Positions 56,289-64,000 are shown, counted from the first letter of the stretch. The stretch: 64,000 nt of DNA from Limnohabitans sp. Hippo3 (GCF_003063665.1 NZ_NESF01000007.1:62001-126000), one strand, 5' to 3'. The notes: generated by a model not told the origin, from the sequence alone. Numbers and translations are program-made.

Positions 56289-57326
56289 CTATGCGATGCC
56301 CAGACGTTGGTGCAGCAGCGTCGACGTTGTCGTGTACTGCAGCAGGGTTTTTTCTTCGGGGCGCAGCAGGGCCACGGCGCCGAACGCGGCCAGGGTAGCT
56401 TCGTGGAAGCCGCAGAGGATCAGCTTCTTTTTGCCAGGGTAGGTGTTGATGTCACCCACTGCAAAAATGCCAGGCTCTGACGTGCCGAAGTTTTCGGTGT
56501 TCACCGTCAATTGCTTGCGTTCCATGGCCAGGCCCCATTGCGCCACGGGACCGAGCTTGGGCGACAGGCCCAGGCAGGTTTGCAACACATCGAGAGTGAG
56601 CCATTCGGTTTCACCCTGCGGATTGAGCAGCTCCAGCGCTTGCAGGCGGCCCGCTTCTGCACGCAAGCCGGTGGGCTGGCCCGCCACAAAGCGCATCTGG
56701 CCTTGGGCGCAGGCATGCCGCATTTGATCGATCAGTTCAGGGGCTGCGCTGAACTGATCGCGTCTGTGCAGCAGGGTCACGCTGGCGGCTGCTTGCGGGC
56801 CTGCCATCGCGCTCAGGCAGGTTAGCAAGGCGGTGTCGCTGTCTCCGGCGACGACGAGGTGTCGCCCGGCCCAGCGCTCGGGCGTGGGGTGTTCGGCAAA
56901 CACCTGTGTGCCTTCGAAAACCGTCAGACCTTCGAGCGCCATGCGGCGCGGCACAAAGGCTCCCACGCCCGCAGCAATGAACAAAGTGGTGGTGTGAAAG
57001 GTCTGGCCTGCGCTGGTGCTCACCTTCAGGCGCTGATCGGGCAGTCGCTCAATGTGGTCGACTTGTTGGGCCAGGTGCAGGGCGGCCTGGAACGGCGCGA
57101 TTTGCTGCTGCAAGCGCTCGACCAATTCATGGCCAGTACAAAAAGGGATGCCGGGGATGTCGTAAATCGGCTTGGGGCCGTACAGCTCGGCGCATTGCCC
57201 CCCAACATGGGGCAAGGCATCGACCACATGGCAGTGAATGCCTTGCAGGCCGAGCTGGAAAACCTGAAAGAGGCCGACGGGGCCTGCGCCAATGACCAGC
57301 GCTTCGGTGTCGATGGGGGCGGTCAT
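56289..57326 (-). CDS. Ferredoxin-NADP+ reductase, thioredoxin-reductase-like type
   Basis: A 345-residue flavoprotein. The FAD-binding motif VIGAGPVGLFQVFQLGLQG starts at residue 11, the second dinucleotide-binding site is LVVAGDSDTALLTCLSAM, and FAVGDINTYPGKKKLIL is the C-terminal FAD motif. There is no CxxC redox pair, which separates this FNR2 group from true thioredoxin reductases. It lies 46 bp after fdxA on the same strand; the two probably form an electron-transfer pair. Confidence 0.88.
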   Translation of the reverse strand: MTAPIDTEALVIGAGPVGLFQVFQLGLQGIHCHVVDALPHVGGQCAELYGPKPIYDIPGIPFCTGHELVERLQQQIAPFQAALHLAQQVDHIERLPDQRLKVSTSAGQTFHTTTLFIAAGVGAFVPRRMALEGLTVFEGTQVFAEHPTPERWAGRHLVVAGDSDTALLTCLSAMAGPQAAASVTLLHRRDQFSAAPELIDQMRHACAQGQMRFVAGQPTGLRAEAGRLQALELLNPQGETEWLTLDVLQTCLGLSPKLGPVAQWGLAMERKQLTVNTENFGTSEPGIFAVGDINTYPGKKKLILCGFHEATLAAFGAVALLRPEEKTLLQYTTTSTLLHQRLGIA

Positions 57327-57372
57327 GGGGCAGAGTTCACAAAGAAAGGACCAAGGGCTTGGCCCTTGGGGC

Positions 57373-57702
57373 TTAACGGATCAGTTCAGACAGTTTGCCG
57401 GTCTTGTCTTTCCACTCTTCGGCGGTGGGCAGGGGGGCCTTGCGCTTGGTGATGCTCTTCCAGCCAGGCAGCAAGGCCAGCTCGGCGTTGATTTGGGTCA
57501 TGTGCTGCTGGTCGGCCGGCAAGTCTTCCTCGGCATAGATGGCGTTCACGGGGCATTCGGGGATGCACACGGCGCAATCAATGCACTCATCGGGGTCGAT
57601 GGTCAGAAAGTTGGGGCCTTCACGGAAGCAATCCACAGGGCAAACGTCCACACAGTCGGTGTATTTGCACTGGATACAGGATTCGGAAACAACGTGGGTC
57701 AT
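57373..57702 (-). CDS. fdxA: 7Fe ferredoxin FdxA
   Basis: A 109-residue ferredoxin with [3Fe-4S] and [4Fe-4S] clusters. The N-terminal Cys pattern [20 protein letters not shown] (cluster I with one replaced ligand position) and [13 protein letters not shown] match FdxA. The C-terminal extension (about 60-109, ending [13 protein letters not shown]) is typical. It is probably cotranscribed with the reductase gene. Confidence 0.93.
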   Translation of the reverse strand: MTHVVSESCIQCKYTDCVDVCPVDCFREGPNFLTIDPDECIDCAVCIPECPVNAIYAEEDLPADQQHMTQINAELALLPGWKSITKRKAPLPTAEEWKDKTGKLSELIR

Positions 57703-57846
57703 GATGGACTCGGAAAATGGGGCTGCGCGTTCGAATTGGCGCGGAACCGTGGATTTTAAAGGAGATCGGTTGACCTCTGTGGGGGCGAGCCCCTGCTAGC
57801 GAAAGGGAAAACAGCGAACCCAGGATGTGGCTGATGCGGGCTGGTT

Positions 57847-57908
57847 TGTCGGGGCTAAAGCCGCCGACCTACGACATGATTTGTAGGTCGGCGGCTTTAG
57901 CCCCGACA
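57847..57908. repeat. Perfect 26-bp inverted repeat
   Basis: The arms 57847-57872 and 57883-57908 are exact inverse complements (TGTCGGGGCTAAAGCCGCCG and its complement are the outer parts) around a 10-nt loop. It lies 10 bp behind the cysN stop and 145 bp before fdxA. No T run follows, so it is an RNA-stabilising or repeat-type hairpin rather than a simple terminator. Confidence 0.85.
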
Positions 57909-57917
57909 TCAAGTCCC

Positions 57918-59198
57918 TCAGTTCACCAACACAGCGCCAGATGTCTTGTGGCTGGCCGTGTCCACCAGCACCAGCGCGCCCAGAATGCGCGACTGGGCAA
58001 AGGGCAGCGTGACCAGTGGCTCCTGCAAGGCCAGGGTCACATGGCCTATCGCGTTGGGGGCCAGCTCAGTGGCCTCTTCTTCGGCCAGGGTGTTCACGTT
58101 CAGGCGGTGCACCACGCGCTGCACTTTGGCCTTGACCCAGCGGTGGCCGTGCAGTGCCCAGTACACACGACCCGCCACCAGGGGCTCGTCGTCCATCCAG
58201 GCGATGGTGGTACTCAGCTGGCGTTGGTCTTCTGGCGCGCCTTCGGCAGCCAAGAGCCAGTCACCACGCGACACGTCCACCTCGCGGTCCAGCACGATGC
58301 CCGCGCTGTGGCCAGCGGTTTTGCCCTGCGGCTGTCGGGTGGCGCTCAACACTTGGGACACCACGGCGGTCTGGCCGCTGGGGAAGATCTGGATGGTCTG
58401 GCCCGGCGCGATGCTGCCGGTGGCCACACGGCCCCAGAACACGCGGCGGCCCTGGGTGGTCACGCCGGAGTCATGGAACTTCTCGACCCACTGCACCGGG
58501 AAGCTGAAGGCCACATCGGTCTCGGCTGGCGTGACCGGCAGGTCTTCGAGGATGCTCAGCAGGCTTGGGCCGGAGTAACCGCACCAGTCGGGCTGGTCAT
58601 TGTTTTCTGTGGTCACCACGTTCCAGCCCTTGAGGGCCGACACAGGCACCATGGCCGTGACGGTGATGCCCGCTTCTTTGGCAAACTTTTCCAATGCGCC
58701 TGCGATGTTCTTGTAGGCCACGGCGGCATCGGCCACCGCGTCGAGCTTGTTGATGGCGAACACGATGGATGGCACGCGCAGCAGATTGACCAGCAGCGAG
58801 TGGCGGCGGGTTTGTGGCAGCAGTTGCAGGTCGGGGTTGGCCCAGTCGAGTTTGATGGCATCGACCAGCACCACAGCGGCGTCGGCGCTCGATGCGGCCG
58901 TGACCATGTTGCGGGTGTACTGCTCGTGGCCGGGGGCGTCACCGATGATGAACTTGCGCGCTTCGGTGTTGAAGTAGCGGTAGGCCACGTCGATGGTGAT
59001 GCCTTGCTCGCGCTCGGCGCTCAAGCCGTCCGTCAGCAGGGCCAGGTCGGTCTCACCCGAGCGCTGCACACCCGCCAGGTGGTCTTGCAGCACGGCCTTG
59101 GTGTCCACCAGCAGGCGGCCAATCAGCGTGCTCTTGCCGTCGTCGACCGAGCCGCAGGTGATGAATTTGAGGGCAGAAAAGTGTTGTTCGTTGTGCAT
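57918..59198 (-). CDS. cysN: Sulfate adenylyltransferase, GTPase subunit
   Basis: This subunit couples GTP hydrolysis to APS formation by CysD. The 426-residue EF-Tu-like protein has the P-loop GSVDDGKSTLIGRL near residue 16, switch region GITIDVAYRYF, the DAPGHEQYTRNM motif and the NKLD guanine-specificity motif. There is no fused APS kinase domain. I use ATG 59198 (MHNEQHFSALKF); upstream in-frame sequence falls in a repeat. It follows cysD after a repeat-bearing 134-bp gap. Confidence 0.94.
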   Translation of the reverse strand: MHNEQHFSALKFITCGSVDDGKSTLIGRLLVDTKAVLQDHLAGVQRSGETDLALLTDGLSAEREQGITIDVAYRYFNTEARKFIIGDAPGHEQYTRNMVTAASSADAAVVLVDAIKLDWANPDLQLLPQTRRHSLLVNLLRVPSIVFAINKLDAVADAAVAYKNIAGALEKFAKEAGITVTAMVPVSALKGWNVVTTENNDQPDWCGYSGPSLLSILEDLPVTPAETDVAFSFPVQWVEKFHDSGVTTQGRRVFWGRVATGSIAPGQTIQIFPSGQTAVVSQVLSATRQPQGKTAGHSAGIVLDREVDVSRGDWLLAAEGAPEDQRQLSTTIAWMDDEPLVAGRVYWALHGHRWVKAKVQRVVHRLNVNTLAEEEATELAPNAIGHVTLALQEPLVTLPFAQSRILGALVLVDTASHKTSGAVLVN

Positions 59199-59237
59199 GG
59201 TTCGTGTTTCTTTGGTGTTTTGTAGGGGCGGCATCTT

Positions 59238-59312
59238 TGTGGGAGTGAGCCCCTGCTTGCGAATGGTGACGCTCCGTGAGCGCCCATTCGGCCGCAAAGG
59301 CGGCCTCCTACA
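59238..59312. repeat. REP-like hairpin, TGTGGGAG...CTCCTACA type
   Basis: TGTGGGAGTGAGCCCCTGC at the left faces CGGCCTCCTACA at the right with GAATGG/CCATTC pairing inside. Related copies lie at 61199-61274 and 61685-61744. It fills the cysD-cysN spacer. Confidence 0.6.
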
Positions 59313-59332
59313 GGGGATGGATCAGCGATGGG

Positions 59333-60262
59333 TCAGAAATAGCCATCCTTCTTGCGCTTCTCCATCGAAGCCTCGGACGTCTTGTCGTCCATGCGGGTCG
59401 CGCCGCGCTCGCTCACATCGGCAGCCAGCGTCTCGATCACGATCTGCTCGGGCGTGGCCGCATCGCTTTCGACCGGGCAGGTACAGGTGATGTCGCCCAC
59501 GGTGCGAAAACGTACGTCACGGATTTCGACCTTTTCGCCGTCTTTGGGCGGGGTCAGCTCGGTCACGGGCACCAACAGGCCACGGCGGTCCACCACCTCG
59601 CGCTTGTGGGTGTAGTAGATCGAGGGCAGGGCGATGTTTTCGCGGGCGATGTACTGCCACACGTCCAGCTCGGTCCAGTTGCTGATCGGGAACACGCGGA
59701 AGTGCTCACCTGGATGGATGCGGGTGTTGAACAGCGTCCATAGCTCGGGCCGCTGGGCCTTGGGCTGCCACTGGCCAAAGCTGTCGCGGTGCGAAAAGAT
59801 GCGCTCCTTGGCGCGGGCTTTTTCTTCGTCACGGCGGGCGCCGCCGATCAGGGCGTCAAAGCGGAACTCTTCGATGGCTTCGAGCAGCGTGACCGACTGG
59901 TGCACGTTGCGGCTCTCGCCCGGGTGGGCCAGGCGCACGGTGCCGCGCTTCATCGAGTCTTCGACGCTGCGCACGATGAGCTCAGCCCCCAATTCCTTGG
60001 CGCGCAAGTCGCGGAAGTCGGTCACTTCCTTGAAGTTATGACCGGTGTCGATCATGAGCAGCGGGTAGGGAATGCGGCCAGCGCCGAAAGCTTTTTCTGC
60101 GCACTTGAGCATGACCAGCGAGTCCTTGCCGCCCGAAAACAGCAGGGTGGGGCGCTCGAAGGCGGCGGCGACTTCGCGCAGGATAAAGATGGTTTCTTCT
60201 TCCAGTGCGTCCAGGTGGGCGTTGCTCAGGCTGTGCAACTCGGTTTGTGTCATGGCGTTCAT
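59333..60262 (-). CDS. cysD: Sulfate adenylyltransferase, small (catalytic) subunit
   Basis: This enzyme makes APS from sulfate and ATP. The 309-residue PP-loop ATPase has the LLFSGGKDSLVML motif near residue 40, LMIDTGHNFKEVTDFRD and GGARRDEEKARAKERIFSHR. The C-terminal part contains RFRTVGDITCTCPVESDA. ATG 60262 is used; a TTG at 60274 and an ATG at 60253 are alternatives. It pairs with CysN. Confidence 0.95.
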   Translation of the reverse strand: MNAMTQTELHSLSNAHLDALEEETIFILREVAAAFERPTLLFSGGKDSLVMLKCAEKAFGAGRIPYPLLMIDTGHNFKEVTDFRDLRAKELGAELIVRSVEDSMKRGTVRLAHPGESRNVHQSVTLLEAIEEFRFDALIGGARRDEEKARAKERIFSHRDSFGQWQPKAQRPELWTLFNTRIHPGEHFRVFPISNWTELDVWQYIARENIALPSIYYTHKREVVDRRGLLVPVTELTPPKDGEKVEIRDVRFRTVGDITCTCPVESDAATPEQIVIETLAADVSERGATRMDDKTSEASMEKRKKDGYF

Positions 60263-60288
60263 GGTCGTGATCAATGAGTTTTTATTTC

Positions 60289-60352
60289 GTCATCCCCGCG
60301 AAGGCGGGGATCCAAAATCGGAGGCATGGATCCCCGCCTTCGCGGGGATGAC
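60289..60352. repeat. REP-like two-hairpin repeat (GTCATCCCCGCG type)
   Basis: Arms 60289-60313 and 60328-60352 are perfect 25-bp inverse complements, each itself containing a CCCCGC-GAAG-GCGGGG hairpin. The architecture is that of the copies at 25265 and 27895. It lies in the cysH-cysD spacer. Confidence 0.85.
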
Positions 60353-60416
60353 ATTCAAGGGGCATGTCATTCAAGAGGCATGGCATTCAAGGGGGCATGG
60401 CATTCAAGTGGGCATG
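60346..60416. repeat. Short tandem repeat beside the REP-like element
   Basis: About four consecutive 16-17-bp units of the form GGCATGGCATTCAAGG, with one or two substitutions each, run from the edge of the two-hairpin repeat to just before the end of cysH. Confidence 0.75.
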
Positions 60417-60427
60417 CAACAGGGGCA

Positions 60428-61183
60428 TCACTTCTTGACGTGCAGCCCGCATTCCTTGGCCGCTTCGTCTTCCCACCACCAGCGCCCGGCGCGGAATTCC
60501 TCGCCCAGGCTGATGGCGCGGGTGCAAGGGGCGCAGCCGATGCTCGGGAAAAACTGGTCGTGCAGCGGGTTGTAATCCACGTTGTGGGTGGCGATGTAGT
60601 GCCACACGTCGCCCCAGGTCCAACGGGCCAGGGGGTTGAATTTGTACAGGGCCTTGGTGGCCACTTCGCTCTCGTCGAGCAAAGGCACTTCAGCCCGGGC
60701 CGCAGATTGTTCCTGGCGCAAACCCGTGATCCAGGCTTTTTGGCCTTTCAGGGCGCGGGCCAATGGTTCCATCTTGCGGATGCCGCAGCATGCTTTGCGC
60801 AGCTCGATGCTCTGGTAAATCGCGTCCTGGCCTTTGTCACGCACGAATTGGATCACCGAGGCTTGCACCGGACGGAAGACGCTGATCGGCGCAAGCGAAT
60901 GCGCCTGGGTGCGCTCCAGCAGGGCCAGGGTTTCGGTGTGCAGTGCGCCGGTTTCCAGCATAAAGACCGGGATGTCGAGTTGCAGGCTGTTGATGAGGTG
61001 GGTGATCACCACGTCTTCGGCGCCCAGACTGGAGGCTTGGGTCAGGGGGGCGAATTCGGCCGCAGCGCGGCGCAGCAGCGCCTGGGTCTCGGCCAGTTTG
61101 GCGGCAAAGTCAGGGCTGGCTTGGGCGTGGAGCTCGGTGGCTTTGGCCGGGGCGCTGCGGGAGGAAATCAAGGAAGAGGTCAT
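60428..61183 (-). CDS. cysH: Phosphosulfate/adenylyl-sulfate reductase, iron-sulfur (APS) type
   Basis: A 251-residue PP-loop reductase producing sulfite. The Cys pairs C132-C133 (KACCGIRKMEPL) and C217-C220 (IGCAPCTR) are the [4Fe-4S] ligands of APS reductases, absent from E. coli-type PAPS reductase. The C-terminal catalytic Cys is in KECGLH. The substrate is therefore probably APS, consistent with no cysC gene and no kinase domain on CysN. ATG 61183 is chosen; upstream sequence in frame belongs to a repeat. Confidence 0.92.
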   Translation of the reverse strand: MTSSLISSRSAPAKATELHAQASPDFAAKLAETQALLRRAAAEFAPLTQASSLGAEDVVITHLINSLQLDIPVFMLETGALHTETLALLERTQAHSLAPISVFRPVQASVIQFVRDKGQDAIYQSIELRKACCGIRKMEPLARALKGQKAWITGLRQEQSAARAEVPLLDESEVATKALYKFNPLARWTWGDVWHYIATHNVDYNPLHDQFFPSIGCAPCTRAISLGEEFRAGRWWWEDEAAKECGLHVKK

Positions 61184-61198
61184 GGTCTCGTGTTCTTC

Positions 61199-61274
61199 TG
61201 TGGGAGGCTGCCCCTGCGGCCGAATGCGTGCAATGGCTCCGGCTGACATTCGCGCGCAGGGGCGTGCTCCCACA
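61199..61274. repeat. REP-like hairpin, TGTGGGAG...CTCCCACA type
   Basis: The ends TGTGGGAG (61199) and CTCCCACA (61267-61274) are inverse complements, and the inner CCCCTGCGGCCGAATG faces CATTCGCGCGCAGGGG. It fills the spacer between the DUF934 gene and cysH. Confidence 0.75.
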
Positions 61275-61282
61275 AAGCCATT

Positions 61283-61660
61283 TCAGGCGGCTTTGGCGAA
61301 TGGGGGTTGTGTATCGACTGCCGAACCTTGGTAGAAACCGGCATAGCGGTCCAGCTGGCGCTGGGCGGCGCTGGCGTCCACGCCATCTTTGAGCACGGCC
61401 ACGTCAAAGCCCGTGCGCCTCATCTGCACCAGCTGGTCGATCAGCACGTCGCCTGTGGCGCGCAGTTCGCCCGCAAAGCGCAGGCGGCGGCGCAGCAAAA
61501 AGGCCTGGCTGTAAGCGCGGCCATCGGTGAAGGCCGGGAAGTGCAGGTCGATGCGGGTGACGCCGTTCAGGTCGAGCGTGCGCGGGTCCACGTCGTTGGC
61601 CAGCGAGAGGACGGCTGGCGATTCAACGGCTTGGTGTTCTTGTGCGGTGATGATTTTCAT
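61283..61660 (-). CDS. DUF934 protein associated with sulfite reduction
   Basis: A 125-residue protein of the DUF934 family, with VTRIDLHFPAFTDGRAYSQA and AFLLRRRLRFAGELRATGDV, then FDVAVLKDGVDASAAQRQLD. It is almost always found next to cysI or nirA-like genes in proteobacteria. Its role is not established; an accessory function for the siroheme reductase is inferred from context. It lies between cysI and cysH. Confidence 0.88.
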   Translation of the reverse strand: MKIITAQEHQAVESPAVLSLANDVDPRTLDLNGVTRIDLHFPAFTDGRAYSQAFLLRRRLRFAGELRATGDVLIDQLVQMRRTGFDVAVLKDGVDASAAQRQLDRYAGFYQGSAVDTQPPFAKAA

Positions 61661-61684
61661 GTGTGGTCGTGGACTGTTTGGGCT

Positions 61685-61744
61685 TGTGGGAGCGCGCCCC
61701 TGCGCGCGAATGGATCATTCGGCCGCAGGGGCGGCCTCCTACAG
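61685..61744. repeat. REP-like hairpin in the cysI-DUF934 spacer
   Basis: TGTGGGAGCGCGCCCCTGCG at the left faces CCGCAGGGGCGGCCTCCTACA at the right around GGATCATTC. It is the third copy of the TGTGGGAG family, ending 7 bp before the cysI stop. Confidence 0.7.
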
Positions 61745-61750
61745 GAGTGT

Positions 61751-63571
61751 TCAGGCAGTTTGTTCCTCAGCCGGATGGCGGGCTGCATGGGCAGCGGCCT
61801 TGAAAGGGTCATGGCCCACACGGCGCAGCGTCTCGATGAAAGCTTCCTGCTTGCCATGGCTGGTGCTCACGCGCAGCGCTTTGTAGGTGTCCAAAATCGC
61901 TTCGATCACGTCAGGCACTTCAAACGAAGAGAACGACGGGCCCACCACCTTGCCGGGTGTGGCCGCGCCGGACAGGTCCTTGCCGTCCGAGCCGCCCAGC
62001 GTGACCTGGTACCACTCCTTGCCGTCTTTATCGACCCCCAAAATGCCGATGTGACCCGAATGATGGTGACCGCAGGAGTTGATGCAGCCGCTGATGTGGA
62101 AGTCGATGTGGCCCAGGTCTTCGAGCTCGTCCAGGTCCTGGTAGCGCTCGGTGATGGCGCTGGCCGTGGGGATGGAGCGGGCATTGGCCAGAGCGCAGTA
62201 GTCGCCGCCGGGGCAGGCGATCATGTCGGTCAAGAGACCGATGTTGGGCTGGGCCACGCCCAGCGCCTTGGCTTCGAGCCAGAGCGCGTGCAGCTGGTCC
62301 AGGCGCACCCAGGGCAGCAGCAGGTTTTGCGTGTGCGAGACACGGGCTTCGCCAGCCGAATATTTCTCGACCAAAGCGGCGGCGGCGTCCAGTTGATCGG
62401 CGGTGGCATCACCTGGCGCATAACCCGGACGCTTGAAGGACAGCGACACGGCGCGCAACAGCGGGTTGCGGTGCGGGCGCACGTTGCGTGCCAGCCAGCG
62501 GGCAAAGGCGGGGGTCTTGGCCGCTTCAATGCCGATGGCTGCTTCGGCTTGGGCGAGCCAAGCATTGAAATTCGGGTCGGTGCTTTCGGGCAGGTTCAGG
62601 GCAGGGTCCACAAAACCTGCTTTCACGCGGTCGAGTTCGGCCTGCGGCAGGGTGTGTGGCGCGCCATCGCGCTCGAGGATTTCACGGAACTCGGTTTCGA
62701 CTTCGTCAAAGTAGCGCTGGCCTTCGGCCTTGACCAGGATCTTGATGCGGGCCTTGTACTTGTTGTCGCGGCGGCCCCAGCGGTTGTAGACGCGCACCAC
62801 GGCTTCGAGGTAATTCATGATGTCCTGCCAGGGCAGGAACTCGCGGATCACCACGCCATTCACCGGGGTGCGGCCCATGCCGCCGCCCACCAGGACCTTG
62901 AAGCCGACTTCGCCCGCGTCATTCTTGAGCACTTGCAGGCCCACGTCGTGCCAGCCAATCGCGGCGCGGTCTTCGGTGGCGCCCGTGATGGCGATCTTGA
63001 ACTTGCGCGGCAGGTGCGCGAACTCGGGGTGCAGCGTGCTCCACTGGCGGATCAGTTCGGCGTAGGGTCGGGGATCGACCACTTCGTCCACCGCCACCCC
63101 AGCCAGCTCGTCGGTCGTGGTGTTGCGGATGCAGTTGCCGCTGGTCTGGATGCCGTGCATGTTCACGGTGGCCAGCAGGTCCATCACGTCGGCCGATTTG
63201 TCCAGCGGGATCCAATTGAACTGCACGTTTTGGCGCGTGGTGAAGTGGCCGTAGTTGGTCGTGAGCTTGGGGGCCTGGCCAGCGATCTTGTCTTGGGTGG
63301 CCTGCGCTTCGGCCAGCAAGGCAGCGTCGGGCGTGTCGTATTCGCGGGCGATTCGGGCCAGCACCTTGATTTGGGCGGCGTTGATTTCGCCATAGGGCAC
63401 GGCCACGCGCAGCATGGGCGCGTAGCGCTGCACATACCAGCCGTTTTGCAGGCGCAGCGGGCGAAATTGGTCTTCGGTCAATTGACCCGTCTGCCAACGG
63501 CCCAGCTGGTCGCGGAACTCTGCAGCGCGGGCGCGCACAAAGGCTTTGTCGAATTCGGTGTACTGGTACAT
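61751..63571 (-). CDS. cysI: Sulfite reductase hemoprotein (siroheme, [4Fe-4S])
   Basis: This enzyme reduces sulfite to sulfide by six electrons. The 606-residue protein has two repeated ferredoxin-like/NiRSiR halves. The [4Fe-4S]-siroheme ligands are C453 and C459 (IACPGGDYCAL), C496 and C500 (SGCINSCGHHHSG). The N-terminal half carries TTRQNVQFNWIPLD and SGNCIRNTTTDELAG. Low-potential ferredoxin is a likelier donor than a CysJ flavoprotein, since no cysJ is seen. Nitrite reduction cannot be excluded, but the cys context favours sulfite. Confidence 0.92.
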   Translation of the reverse strand: MYQYTEFDKAFVRARAAEFRDQLGRWQTGQLTEDQFRPLRLQNGWYVQRYAPMLRVAVPYGEINAAQIKVLARIAREYDTPDAALLAEAQATQDKIAGQAPKLTTNYGHFTTRQNVQFNWIPLDKSADVMDLLATVNMHGIQTSGNCIRNTTTDELAGVAVDEVVDPRPYAELIRQWSTLHPEFAHLPRKFKIAITGATEDRAAIGWHDVGLQVLKNDAGEVGFKVLVGGGMGRTPVNGVVIREFLPWQDIMNYLEAVVRVYNRWGRRDNKYKARIKILVKAEGQRYFDEVETEFREILERDGAPHTLPQAELDRVKAGFVDPALNLPESTDPNFNAWLAQAEAAIGIEAAKTPAFARWLARNVRPHRNPLLRAVSLSFKRPGYAPGDATADQLDAAAALVEKYSAGEARVSHTQNLLLPWVRLDQLHALWLEAKALGVAQPNIGLLTDMIACPGGDYCALANARSIPTASAITERYQDLDELEDLGHIDFHISGCINSCGHHHSGHIGILGVDKDGKEWYQVTLGGSDGKDLSGAATPGKVVGPSFSSFEVPDVIEAILDTYKALRVSTSHGKQEAFIETLRRVGHDPFKAAAHAARHPAEEQTA

Positions 63572-63590
63572 AAAGGAGCGGTGGAAAAAA

Positions 63591-64000
63591 TCAGATCAGA
63601 ACGAGCTTGGTCCCTGCCCATGCCAGCAGCACGGACAGCAGTGAGCGGATCACGCGGTCAGGCGTTTGGTGGGTCAGGCGCGAGCCCAGCCAGATGCCGG
63701 GCAGTGAGCCCGCCAGCAGCTTGGCCAGGAGCGGCCAGTCGACCGAGCCGAGCGACGCATGGCCCAGGCCCGCCACCAAAGTGAGCGGCACGGCGTAAGC
63801 GATGTCGGCCGCCACGATGCGGGGCAGCGGCAGCATGGGGTAGAGCAACAGCAGCACGGTGACGCCAATCGCGCCCGCGCCGACCGAGGTGAGGGTGACC
63901 AAGGTCCCGATCAAGGCGCCAAACACCACGGGCAAACTCCAGTGGCGGGGCGTGTTGGCCTGGGCTTCATCGGCGGCGGCCAACTGGCGGGGCAGCTGTT
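63591..64000 (-). CDS. TSUP-family (TauE/SafE) membrane transporter, partial
   Basis: The gene runs off the right edge; only the C-terminal 135 or so residues are seen. Four hydrophobic helices are visible (LPVVFGALIGTLVTLTSVGA, GVTVLLLLYPMLPL, AYAVPLTLVAGLGHA, SLLSVLLAWAGTKLVL) with the family motif GSLPGIWLGSRLTHQTPDRV. TSUP proteins move sulfite, sulfonates or other anions. Position upstream of cysI on the same strand, 19 bp away, suggests a sulfur-related substrate. Confidence 0.85.
   Translation of the reverse strand, partial: QLPRQLAAADEAQANTPRHWSLPVVFGALIGTLVTLTSVGAGAIGVTVLLLLYPMLPLPRIVAADIAYAVPLTLVAGLGHASLGSVDWPLLAKLLAGSLPGIWLGSRLTHQTPDRVIRSLLSVLLAWAGTKLVLI

Noticed and set aside
61307..63784. 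An 825-codon plus-strand open frame
   Set aside because: It is antisense to the DUF934 gene and cysI, both strongly supported by catalytic motifs. The antisense product shows no domain.

Overview
The window looks like a chromosome segment of a betaproteobacterium, most likely Comamonadaceae (Limnohabitans/Rhodoferax-like). That placement is inferred from gene content and order: ilvIHC-pssA-leuA, phaC-phaA-phaB, a full isc operon, aat-bpt, and cys genes with a DUF934 gene. No 16S rRNA gene is present to confirm it. The DNA is moderately GC-rich and densely coding, with many 1-8 bp start/stop overlaps.

Layout of the conserved backbone. 1-1402 (minus): ECF sigma factor, DUF3619 membrane protein, DUF3106 protein. 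1718-7702: branched-chain amino acid synthesis (ilvI, ilvH, ilvC, leuA) with pssA inserted; leuA has a classical leader-peptide attenuator. 7820-12438: pbpG, an IclR regulator, the N-degron transferases aat and bpt, pgeF and a small membrane protein. 12472-16312: polyhydroxyalkanoate (PHA) synthesis. 16399-19545: SPFH/NfeD pair, dusA, GntR regulator. 19710-27867: a complete propionyl-CoA to succinyl-CoA module (methylmalonyl-CoA mutase, meaB, a kinase-like gene, pccB, pccA, epimerase-like gene). 27980-31507 (minus): rnfB, phaZ, tyrB. 31627-39885: uvrB, iscR-iscS-iscU-iscA-hscB-hscA-fdx, dnaQ. 39974-41921: tRNA-Val, a MerR gene, tRNA-Pro, a FixJ-like response regulator and a small coupled gene.

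42018-53827 is an 11.8-kb integrated element in tRNA-Asn. It is bounded by a perfect 49-bp direct repeat, with internal arm-type repeats near both ends. It carries a tyrosine integrase, an excisionase/AlpA-like HTH protein, a replication-type protein whose gene holds four regularly spaced palindromes, a DUF5681 protein, two large phage virion-interior-like proteins, a PrtN-family activator and several unknown genes. It has no capsid, portal, large terminase or tail genes, so it is either a phage satellite or a decayed prophage. Its most striking part is a structured non-coding region (51838-52063) organised like the C4/CI antisense immunity RNAs of phages P1 and P4: two antisense segments match two target segments just downstream, upstream of a small gene.

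Right flank (53934-64000, mostly minus): a TonB-dependent receptor directly behind a TPP riboswitch, so probably a thiamine or thiamine-precursor importer rather than a siderophore receptor; a ferredoxin-NADP reductase and 7Fe ferredoxin; and assimilatory sulfate reduction (cysI, DUF934 gene, cysH of the iron-sulfur APS-reductase type, cysD, cysN, plus a truncated TSUP transporter). The cys spacers hold REP-like hairpins.

Functionally, PHA synthesis and mobilisation (phaCAB, phaZ), propionyl-CoA disposal, branched-chain amino acid synthesis, Fe-S assembly and sulfur supply form a coherent central-metabolism neighbourhood interrupted by one mobile element.
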